Source: Gluconobacter cerevisiae
GTDB taxonomy: Bacteria; Pseudomonadota; Alphaproteobacteria; Acetobacterales; Acetobacteraceae
NCBI RefSeq assembly: GCF_015244675.1
Contig: NZ_JABCQO010000001.1
Span: 124,001-188,000, forward strand
Direction: 5' to 3'
DNA: 64,000 nt
The notes under the pieces were generated by a model. The model searched no databases and was not told the DNA's origin. It worked only from the letters and a program-made list of their open reading frames with translations. The position numbers were made by a program, and so were the translations under genes. How positions within the stretch are numbered: the stretch's first letter is position 1; each line of letters opens with the position of its first letter. This document shows positions 57,700 through 64,000 of this stretch, one piece after another.

Positions 57700-59997
57700 A
57701 TGTCGCTTTCCACACTCACCCGAAGCCTTTTGGCCGCAACCCTCCTGTCCGGAACGGCTTTCCTGCCCGTCCATGCCCAGACCATACCGCAGCCACAAGG
57801 CTCTCCCGCCTCTGCGGTAGATCCGCGCATCGGAACCGGAGGGGCCGGACATACCTATCCGGGTGCCACCGTGCCGTTCGGCATGATCCAGCTCTCTCCC
57901 GATACCGCGATGACGGATTTTCATCACGCCTATGCCTGGGCGGCGGGCTACCAGTATGACGACCCAACGATTATGGGCTTCTCGCATACCCATTTCTCGG
58001 GCGCGGGCCATTCCGATCTCGGCGACGTTCTGGTGATGCCGATTGCGGGCGACGTGCGGCTGGAGCCCGGCGATGCCGCGGTGCCGGAAAGCGGATACCG
58101 CTCCCGCTTCCGCCATGCCACGGAAGTGGAAACTCCGGGCTATTACGCCGTCACGCTCGACGATTACAAAATTCGCGCCGAACTGAGCGCCTCCCGCCGC
58201 GTCGGCTGGCATCGCTATACGTTCCCCAAAGGCCAACCCGCCCATCTGCTGCTGGACCTGCGACCCAGCATCTACGACTATCCGGGCAAGGTTCTGTGGG
58301 CGCGCCTGCATGTTGCCGCCGATGGCACGGTCTCGGGCTGCCGGACGACGCGGGGCTGGGCGCCGGGGCGGACCCTGTGTTTTGCCATGCGTTTTTCAAA
58401 ACCCATGACGGAACGCACGCTCTATAATCGCGAAACGAAAGTGGCGTATCGCGGCTTCAGTGGACCCGGAAACCACCCTGTCGATCATGAGGCGCAGAAT
58501 GGCCGCGAACTGGAAGGCGTGTTCGATTTCGGACGTCTGAAAGAGCCGCTCCTCGTCAAAACCTCCATCTCCCCGGTCAGCGAAGAAAACGCCGTCGTCA
58601 ATCTCGACAGCGAAGGACAGGGCTGGGATTTCGACGCACAGCACAACACGGCTCTGGGCGCATGGAACAAGGCCCTGTCGGTCATCGACATGCAGGGCAC
58701 GCCGGATCAGCGGACGCAGTTTTATACCGCGCTCTATCACGTCATGCTGGCCCCCACGCTCAGCATGGATGCCAACGGCGACTTCACCGGCCCTGACTAT
58801 CAGCGTCACCGCGCGGACGGGTTCGAGTTCTACTCCACATGGTCAATGTGGGACGTTTACCGCGCGCAACAGCCGCTTCTGGCCATCCTGCGCCCCGATA
58901 TGAGTTCGCATTTCATCCGCTCGCTCATCGCGTCCCAGCAGACCAGTCCGTTCGGCCTGCTGCCGGTCTGGGCATATCAGGGCCTCGAGACCTGGTGCAT
59001 GATCGGCTATCACGCCGTCCCGGTCATTGCGGATGCGTATCTGGCGGGCGTGCGCGGCTTCGATGCCGACGCAGCCCTCAAAAGCATGATCCGCAGCGCA
59101 ACCTACGGACCTTACGGCGACCTGACCGACTACATGAAAATCGGCTACGTCCCGATCGACAAAGAGCCCGAGGGCGCCTCCAAGACGCTGGAATACGCCT
59201 ATGACGACTGGGCACTGGCCCGCATGGCGCGCGCGATGGGTAAAACCGATGTGGCGCGCACATTCGAAAAGCGCTCCGACAACTGGCGGAAGGTCTGGGA
59301 CCCCGAAACGCGCTTCATGCGCGCCCGCACGTCCTCAGGCGCGTTCCACACGCCCTTCACCCCGGCCGCCGCCGCTTATGGAAGCGACTATACCGAAGGC
59401 AATGCCTGGCAGTATTCTTGGTATGTGCCGCAGAATATTCCGGGCCTGATAAAGGTCTTGGGCGGGCGTGAAAAATTCACGTCACGGATCGACGAACTGT
59501 TCGACACGAAGGTCGATCCTGCGATTTTCAAGAATGTCGAAGACATTAGCGGTCTGATCGGCTGGTATGCACATGGCAACGAGCCCGATCATCATGTCGC
59601 CTATCTGTATGATTATGCAGGTGCGCCATGGAAAACGCAGCAGCGCCTGACACAGATCATGCAGACACAATACGCCCTGCGCCCCGACGGTCTGGCGGGC
59701 AATGACGACCTGGGCCAGATGTCGGCATGGTATCTATTCACGGCCATGGGCTTCTATCCTGTCGCCCCGGCCAGTCAGGAATATGCAATCGGTCGGCCCT
59801 TCGTCTCCCGCGCCGTCATGCATCTGGGCAACGGACATGATTTCACGGTCACAGCCGACAATCTGGACGACGCCCATCCTTATGTTGGCAAAATGACGCT
59901 CAACGGTCAGCCCCTGAGCACTCCGTTCCTGCATCAGCAGGACGTTCTCGCAGGCGGCGAACTGCACTTCGTGATGCAGGCCCAGCCGCCAGCATAG
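57700..59997 (+). CDS. Secreted GH92 alpha-mannosidase
   Basis: A 765-residue enzyme with a signal peptide (LLAATLLSGTAFLPVHA). It has the two-domain GH92 core: VDPRIGTGGAGHTYPGATVPFGMIQLSPD at the start, GFSHTHFSGAGHSDLGD, YAHGNEPDHHVAYLYDYAG with catalytic-acid candidate E628, and LAGNDDLGQMSAWYLFTAMGFYPV with D669/D670 as base candidates. This is the standard exo-alpha-mannosidase arrangement; linkage (1,2, 1,3 or 1,6) cannot be read reliably. It follows the first GH92 gene by 30 bases. Confidence 0.94.
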   Translation: MSLSTLTRSLLAATLLSGTAFLPVHAQTIPQPQGSPASAVDPRIGTGGAGHTYPGATVPFGMIQLSPDTAMTDFHHAYAWAAGYQYDDPTIMGFSHTHFSGAGHSDLGDVLVMPIAGDVRLEPGDAAVPESGYRSRFRHATEVETPGYYAVTLDDYKIRAELSASRRVGWHRYTFPKGQPAHLLLDLRPSIYDYPGKVLWARLHVAADGTVSGCRTTRGWAPGRTLCFAMRFSKPMTERTLYNRETKVAYRGFSGPGNHPVDHEAQNGRELEGVFDFGRLKEPLLVKTSISPVSEENAVVNLDSEGQGWDFDAQHNTALGAWNKALSVIDMQGTPDQRTQFYTALYHVMLAPTLSMDANGDFTGPDYQRHRADGFEFYSTWSMWDVYRAQQPLLAILRPDMSSHFIRSLIASQQTSPFGLLPVWAYQGLETWCMIGYHAVPVIADAYLAGVRGFDADAALKSMIRSATYGPYGDLTDYMKIGYVPIDKEPEGASKTLEYAYDDWALARMARAMGKTDVARTFEKRSDNWRKVWDPETRFMRARTSSGAFHTPFTPAAAAYGSDYTEGNAWQYSWYVPQNIPGLIKVLGGREKFTSRIDELFDTKVDPAIFKNVEDISGLIGWYAHGNEPDHHVAYLYDYAGAPWKTQQRLTQIMQTQYALRPDGLAGNDDLGQMSAWYLFTAMGFYPVAPASQEYAIGRPFVSRAVMHLGNGHDFTVTADNLDDAHPYVGKMTLNGQPLSTPFLHQQDVLAGGELHFVMQAQPPA

Positions 59998-60008
59998 CCC
60001 TACCTAAA

Positions 60009-60041
60009 AGTCCGTAAAATCTTTTGGCGATATTCCGGACT
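60009..60041 (+). terminator. Possible hairpin after the GH92 operon
   Basis: AGTCCG and CGGACT form a 6-bp stem with a 21-base loop between convergent genes. No T-run, so weak support. Confidence 0.3.
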
Positions 60042-60056
60042 ACTAAGCTGTTTCCC

Positions 60057-61391
60057 TCAACGGTCCGTCAGGGTTTTAAGAAACGCAATAATGGCTTCGC
60101 GATCATGCGGGGTCATGGCGGGCTGCTCGCCGGGTTTGCGATCGAACGGAGCGTCGGTCGTGTCCAGATTTGCACGGTACTGGGCCGGGATATCGTTGTA
60201 CGCCTCAACATGCCCGGTCTTTGAAACCGGATAGAAGCGTTTGGGTTCAAGATCGCGCAAGGCGTAGAAATCAAGTACGTCCTCCAGCGAACGAAAAACG
60301 CCGTTATGGAAAAAGACCTTGCGCGTGGCCACGTTCCGTAGCGTCGGCGTGGTGAACATGCCGCAATAGAGGCTCAGAGCAGTCCGACCGTCGGGCTGAC
60401 GATCACAGACCCCAAGATCATAGGAAGACGGGTTGTGATTGGCCTTGAGCGCCATATTACGCGGCGCTCCCAGGGCTTCGTACTGGTGATCTGTAAAAAG
60501 CGGCGGCAGGCGCGTGCTGGCGACCGTATCGACATGACACGCCGCGCAATTGCCTTTTGCGGGATCGTTAAAGGCCAGATACCCCTCCCGTTCCAGAGGG
60601 GAGAATTTTTCGTGTCCTTCGAGCCATCCATCGAATTTACTGTTGTAGCGATGAAAGGCCGGGTCCTCGATCTGATAGCGGGCCATGGCGAAAATCGCCT
60701 CGGCCAGCAGGAGGGAAGATGAGGCGTTAGTGCTCACACCAGCAAGCTGTTTCAGGGTTTCCGAATAGGGCGCATGAATGACGCGGTCCGTCACCTTCTC
60801 TGGCGTTGAGGCCATTTCAGCAGGATCGTAAAGCGGGCCGAGAGCCTGCTCCTGCAAGGTGTCGGCACGGCCGTCCCAGAACAGACCGCCCTGCGGCACC
60901 ATATTTGCTGACGCAGCGCCCGGATTGGAGGCATTTTTTCCACCGCGCTGTGTAGCCGCCGCATTGGCCACGATAGCAGGTGCGGCTTCGCTGGTCGGAT
61001 TGTCAGGACCAATACTGAAATTGGGATTCCGCTCGGCATAAGTCAGAGTTGGAATGGAGCGCCGCCCCTGAAGATCCAGATGCGCGCCACCCAGAAAAAC
61101 AGGTGTTGCAGCCGAGGAGGCATAATGATTTCCGGGTTCATGACACGACGCACAGGACAGTCGGCCAGACCCGGAAATCAGAGGATCGTGAAAGATCTGT
61201 TTCCCGATTTCCGCCATCTGGGAGAGCGGATGAACATCCGGTCGCCGCAATGACACAGGACATGGATTGCTGCCGTCCTCTGCGGGAAGGCAGGAGCCAG
61301 TCTGCTGCGCCAGAGCACTTCCCGTCCAGAGAAGTGCCAGAAGAGTGATGCGACCCAGAAGAGGCCGCATCCGATGGTGAAAATCGGGCAT
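60057..61391 (-). CDS. Di-heme cytochrome c peroxidase / MauG-family protein
   Basis: A 444-residue exported protein with a signal segment (ITLLALLWTGSALAQ) and two c-type heme sites: CASCH in GRLSCASCHEPGN near residue 83 and CAACH in KGNCAACHVD near 285. GGLFWDGRADTLQEQALGPL and TPTLRNVATRKVFFHNGVFRSLEDVLDFY are the conserved peroxidase segments. It is periplasmic and probably oxidises or reduces a substrate via two hemes; whether it uses peroxide is unknown. It begins 5 bases after the phosphoesterase stop, so the two form an operon. Confidence 0.9.
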   Translation of the reverse strand: MPDFHHRMRPLLGRITLLALLWTGSALAQQTGSCLPAEDGSNPCPVSLRRPDVHPLSQMAEIGKQIFHDPLISGSGRLSCASCHEPGNHYASSAATPVFLGGAHLDLQGRRSIPTLTYAERNPNFSIGPDNPTSEAAPAIVANAAATQRGGKNASNPGAASANMVPQGGLFWDGRADTLQEQALGPLYDPAEMASTPEKVTDRVIHAPYSETLKQLAGVSTNASSSLLLAEAIFAMARYQIEDPAFHRYNSKFDGWLEGHEKFSPLEREGYLAFNDPAKGNCAACHVDTVASTRLPPLFTDHQYEALGAPRNMALKANHNPSSYDLGVCDRQPDGRTALSLYCGMFTTPTLRNVATRKVFFHNGVFRSLEDVLDFYALRDLEPKRFYPVSKTGHVEAYNDIPAQYRANLDTTDAPFDRKPGEQPAMTPHDREAIIAFLKTLTDR

Positions 61392-61396
61392 AAAGA

Positions 61397-63268
61397 TCAG
61401 AGGTAGCGTGAGAACATGGAGAAGATCGAGGACAGCAGGGAGGAGAAATAACCCTGCGCGTTATCGTTGGAAGCCGTGTCACCCGAGTGATGGCCGAACG
61501 GTGAGTCATCATGCCCGAAAGAATGATGGCCACCGCCATGATGGGGGTGACGGGTGGCAACGATATCGCCTGTGTTGTCGTCAAGCTCAAGCGTTTCCGT
61601 GTTGGGCTCGTGACGGAAGTCAAACAGATCGTCGATCTTGCCAGCCGTGGCATCAAAGGAACCCTGTCCCAGACGTTTGCCACCCAGCCAGTTGTCTTCG
61701 ATGAAGCGTGCGATGGAGGCCTGGGTCGTCAGGGTATGGCTGACGAAGTTCTGCTTGGCCCAGGGCGAAATCACGATCAGCGGGATACGCGTTCCGGGTC
61801 CGCAACGGCCATTGACCGGCTTTCCGCCAACGCCCTTCGGAGCCGCGCCTGTGCCACAGATCCCTGCGCCACCGAGCTGGTCCGCAGAGGCGTCGAAAGA
61901 GCCGTGTGTCGGCGCGACATAGGCATGGTCATACCAGCCGTCAGAGTCATCATAAGCGATCAGGATTGCTGTATCCTGCCATTCCGGCAGCTTCTGAACA
62001 GCATTGACCACGTCAACCACGCCAACCTGCTCGTCCAGCGGGTCGGAATATCCAGCGTGACCGTCCTGATAGGCCGGGAGCTTGACGAAAGACACGGCAG
62101 GAAGGTTGCCGGCTTTCACGGCGGCGTAGAAATCCTTCAGATCATATTCATGATTTGCGGGTTCCTTTTTCGCCGTCCCCGGAACGTAGCTGTATCCGAT
62201 GGACCTGACCGAAGCCGGGCGGGCATGGGTCGGGTTAGACGTGCTGAGGTAATACTGGAACCAGTTGTGATGCGGGATATAGTCCGCAACGTTTTCCGAA
62301 ACGATGCTGGAATATGTTGTACGCGCACAGCCCGTGGAGCCATCCGTGTTGGAGGCGCTGAGGTCGAAGCCTCCCATGAAGCCGCCCCAGGTGATGCCAC
62401 GCTCGTTCAGCAGGTCGCCGATATTGCGGCCCGTCATCATGCCCTGATTGGTCTTGGAGGAGCAGGCGTCGTAGCCGGGGTCGATGTCGTTGACCATCGT
62501 CCAGCCGCCCTGTCCGTCAGCCACATAGGCGGACGACTTGGCAACGGTGGACGGCTTCTGCGTGGTCGCCAGAAGCTGAAGACCGTTCGTCTGGCCGGAA
62601 ACGACTTCAAGTGCGCCCGGGGTCGAGGGGCCATACGTGTCGGTGTAGGAATTATCGCTCATGGCAAAGCGCTGTGCATAACGCCAGTACGCCGTGACCG
62701 TGTTGCCATCGTAATAGCCGAGAACCTGCCCCTTGGTGCCGAAAGCACCAACGCCGCCGGATGTTCCACGACCGGTATAAAGCGGGAAGAGGTCCGCCTT
62801 GCCGTTATCATAGGCCATCTGCTCGGCCGTATAGGCGTGATTCTGGTCGGCCGTGCTGGCCTGAGTACGATCCAGACGGAACGGAAGCGCTGCGTCAGAT
62901 CCGTTAGCCGGATTGGTGTTGGGATTCTGCTCCAGCAGTCCCTGCGAGAGCAGGTTGTTGACTGTCGGTGTGCCGAGGCGCGCCCTGAATCCCGGCTCTC
63001 CCGTAGGGTTTGCCGCCTTCGGATAGGTGGCGAAGTAATGATCGAAGGAGACGTTCTCCTGATAGATCACCACCAGATGACGAATGGGGGTCCGGGTCTC
63101 GGACCCATGATGGAATGAACCCTGATTCTGGTCCTGCCACTGGTCATTCCAGGGATTCCAGCCACGAGCCTGACTGAGGGCAGGAGCGGCAACCGATAGG
63201 GAGAGCAGAACAGACAGAGCAATTTTGGTGCGCTTCGCAGACACGTCGCGGAATCTTTCATGATGCAC
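61397..63268 (-). CDS. Secreted phosphoesterase (phospholipase C / acid phosphatase AcpA superfamily)
   Basis: A 623-residue protein with a signal peptide (IALSVLLSLSVAAPALS) and the PF04185 phosphoesterase fold: LVVIYQENVSFDHYFATYP, MSDNSYTDTYGPSTPG, AYDDSDGWYDHAYVAP, GPGTRIPLIVISPWAKQNFVSH and ARFIEDNWL. Metal-binding Asp/His residues lie in the first and SDGWYDH motifs. The C-terminal 60 residues are His-rich (HPHHGGGHHSFGHDD) and end in a hydrophobic segment. The start is a GTG. Substrate could be phospholipids or phosphate monoesters. Confidence 0.9.
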   Translation of the reverse strand: MHHERFRDVSAKRTKIALSVLLSLSVAAPALSQARGWNPWNDQWQDQNQGSFHHGSETRTPIRHLVVIYQENVSFDHYFATYPKAANPTGEPGFRARLGTPTVNNLLSQGLLEQNPNTNPANGSDAALPFRLDRTQASTADQNHAYTAEQMAYDNGKADLFPLYTGRGTSGGVGAFGTKGQVLGYYDGNTVTAYWRYAQRFAMSDNSYTDTYGPSTPGALEVVSGQTNGLQLLATTQKPSTVAKSSAYVADGQGGWTMVNDIDPGYDACSSKTNQGMMTGRNIGDLLNERGITWGGFMGGFDLSASNTDGSTGCARTTYSSIVSENVADYIPHHNWFQYYLSTSNPTHARPASVRSIGYSYVPGTAKKEPANHEYDLKDFYAAVKAGNLPAVSFVKLPAYQDGHAGYSDPLDEQVGVVDVVNAVQKLPEWQDTAILIAYDDSDGWYDHAYVAPTHGSFDASADQLGGAGICGTGAAPKGVGGKPVNGRCGPGTRIPLIVISPWAKQNFVSHTLTTQASIARFIEDNWLGGKRLGQGSFDATAGKIDDLFDFRHEPNTETLELDDNTGDIVATRHPHHGGGHHSFGHDDSPFGHHSGDTASNDNAQGYFSSLLSSIFSMFSRYL

Positions 63269-63422
63269 GGCATGACCGGAACAAGGTGCCAGAGGTTCAG
63301 GTGAACACCATCTTTACCGGCTCACGCCAACACAGTGGATGAGACAGTGCGTTAACTAAATGAAAGCCATTAAAAGAAGTGTTATGGTTTCGTGAAAAGC
63401 GATATCGTTTGAAACATTACTG

Positions 63423-63935
63423 TCACGGAGCTTCCCCGGACGCCGGATCGAAATGAAACGTCGGTTTTGACTGACCCGAAACGGGAGCAGCCGGTGAAGT
63501 GCTCGGGGGCACACTCGGCGTTGTTGCACCCGGCGGCCGAGATGCTGCCTGAGAAGAATGTTTCGCAAAAACCGGAGCGAGATGCCGCACGCTTTGCCCG
63601 CGTTTGAGAGTTACTCCGCCCGCACTGATCTCCACGATGCTCCAGTCGCTCACTTTGTCACCGGCAGCCACGACCTTGCCGCGGCTCCCGGAAGCGCCGG
63701 TCCTGATGATTGCCCGCCATCCTCCCGGATGCCCAGAAATCCCCACAACCTGCGGCTCACCCGCCTGCACAGCGCCCCTGCCCTTTGGCTGGCGGTCAGG
63801 CTCGAACAAAGGATGTGCCAGAATGGAGTCAACATCGATCCTCTGAGGCTCCTTTTGGGGTTGAGCATAGGCATGCCCCATCAGCAGAAAACTGCCAAAC
63901 AGACCGGCGTAAGACGTTCGTGCCAATATCGTCAT
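63423..63935 (-). CDS. GspN/GspC-like type II secretion-associated protein
   Basis: A 170-residue exported protein: signal segment (AGLFGSFLLMGHAYA), then LAHPLFEPDRQPKGRG, a pattern typical of GspN/GspC-like secretion proteins, and a short beta domain (EPQVVGISGHPGGWRAIIRTG, KVVAAGDKVSDWSIVEISAGGVTLKRG). The C-terminal 45 residues are Pro/Ser/Ala-rich and disordered. The ATG at 63935 has AGAGGGA about 11 bases upstream. The rest of the secretion operon would lie beyond the window edge; such a system could export the enzymes encoded to the left. Confidence 0.7.
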   Translation of the reverse strand: MTILARTSYAGLFGSFLLMGHAYAQPQKEPQRIDVDSILAHPLFEPDRQPKGRGAVQAGEPQVVGISGHPGGWRAIIRTGASGSRGKVVAAGDKVSDWSIVEISAGGVTLKRGQSVRHLAPVFAKHSSQAASRPPGATTPSVPPSTSPAAPVSGQSKPTFHFDPASGEAP

Positions 63936-64000
63936 GAAACATCTTCCCTCTGATCTGACCGGATTGGTCGCCGTCATGTTCTTACTCTCCGGCGGGAGCA

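Noticed and set aside
61511-63118. A 535-codon open frame on the plus strand
   Set aside because: Antisense to the secreted phosphoesterase; Gly/Arg/Val-rich sequence with no domain.
63979-64000. Possible 3' end of an upstream gene at the right edge
   Set aside because: Two frames could end here on the minus strand; 20 bases are too few to decide.

Overview
The window is ordinary chromosomal DNA of a high-GC alphaproteobacterium, most likely an acetic acid bacterium (Acetobacteraceae, Gluconobacter-like). I infer this from the codon use, the overlapping thiC-thiO-thiS-thiG-thiE-thiF-thiD order behind a TPP riboswitch, the many TonB-dependent receptors, and the GalP-type sugar symporter. No rRNA, tRNA, insertion sequence, prophage or CRISPR array was recognised.

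Layout. (1) 1-3.4 kb: sugar:H+ symporter, a YqaE/Pmp3 peptide and a secreted glycoamylase-like/GH144-type enzyme. (2) 3.4-12.1 kb, minus strand: an ABC importer of the oligopeptide/nickel family (two permeases and two ATPases, no binding protein in the window), followed by xanthine dehydrogenase xdhA-xdhB-xdhC. (3) 12.6-14.4 kb: cysteine synthase and an RBBP9/YdeN hydrolase. (4) 14.4-25.3 kb: a copper island. copZ, a TonB-dependent receptor, an SbmA/YddA-type ABC protein and the P-type ATPase copA run leftward. A small His/Met/Cys-rich secreted protein, a CopA-type multicopper oxidase, CopB and a Met-rich secreted peptide run rightward. CsoR lies at the right end and CsoR-like inverted repeats sit in the divergent promoter region. 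(5) 25.7-28.1 kb: feoA-feoB plus a small Cys-rich membrane protein, with a Fur-like box in front and a strong terminator behind. (6) 28.1-34.1 kb: a PhoD phosphodiesterase divergent from a FecI/FecR pair and an STN-containing TonB receptor, which is a surface-signalling system. (7) 34.2-38.6 kb: thiopurine methyltransferase, Dda/RecD-like helicase, BASS-family transporter and a membrane diguanylate cyclase. (8) 38.6-43.0 kb: siderophore receptor, DUF3649, PepSY and DUF3325 genes, translationally coupled. (9) 43.4-50.8 kb: an MFS exporter, then the complete thiamin operon with its riboswitch. (10) 51.2-60.0 kb: a large TonB receptor and two secreted GH92 alpha-mannosidases. (11) 60-64 kb: a di-heme peroxidase, a secreted phosphoesterase and a GspN-like type II secretion protein at the edge.

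The most interesting region is 51.2-63.3 kb. The first GH92 enzyme has Gln where the family normally has its general acid Glu; the second keeps the Glu. A Glu-to-Gln GH92 enzyme is known to remove mannose-1-phosphate caps from yeast N-glycans. The TonB receptor, a putative decapping GH92, a standard GH92 mannosidase and a convergent secreted phosphoesterase together suggest a locus for foraging on yeast phosphomannan. That function is inference. The second notable point is a TonB receptor and an ABC protein embedded between copZ and copA, which suggests outer-membrane traffic linked to copper control.
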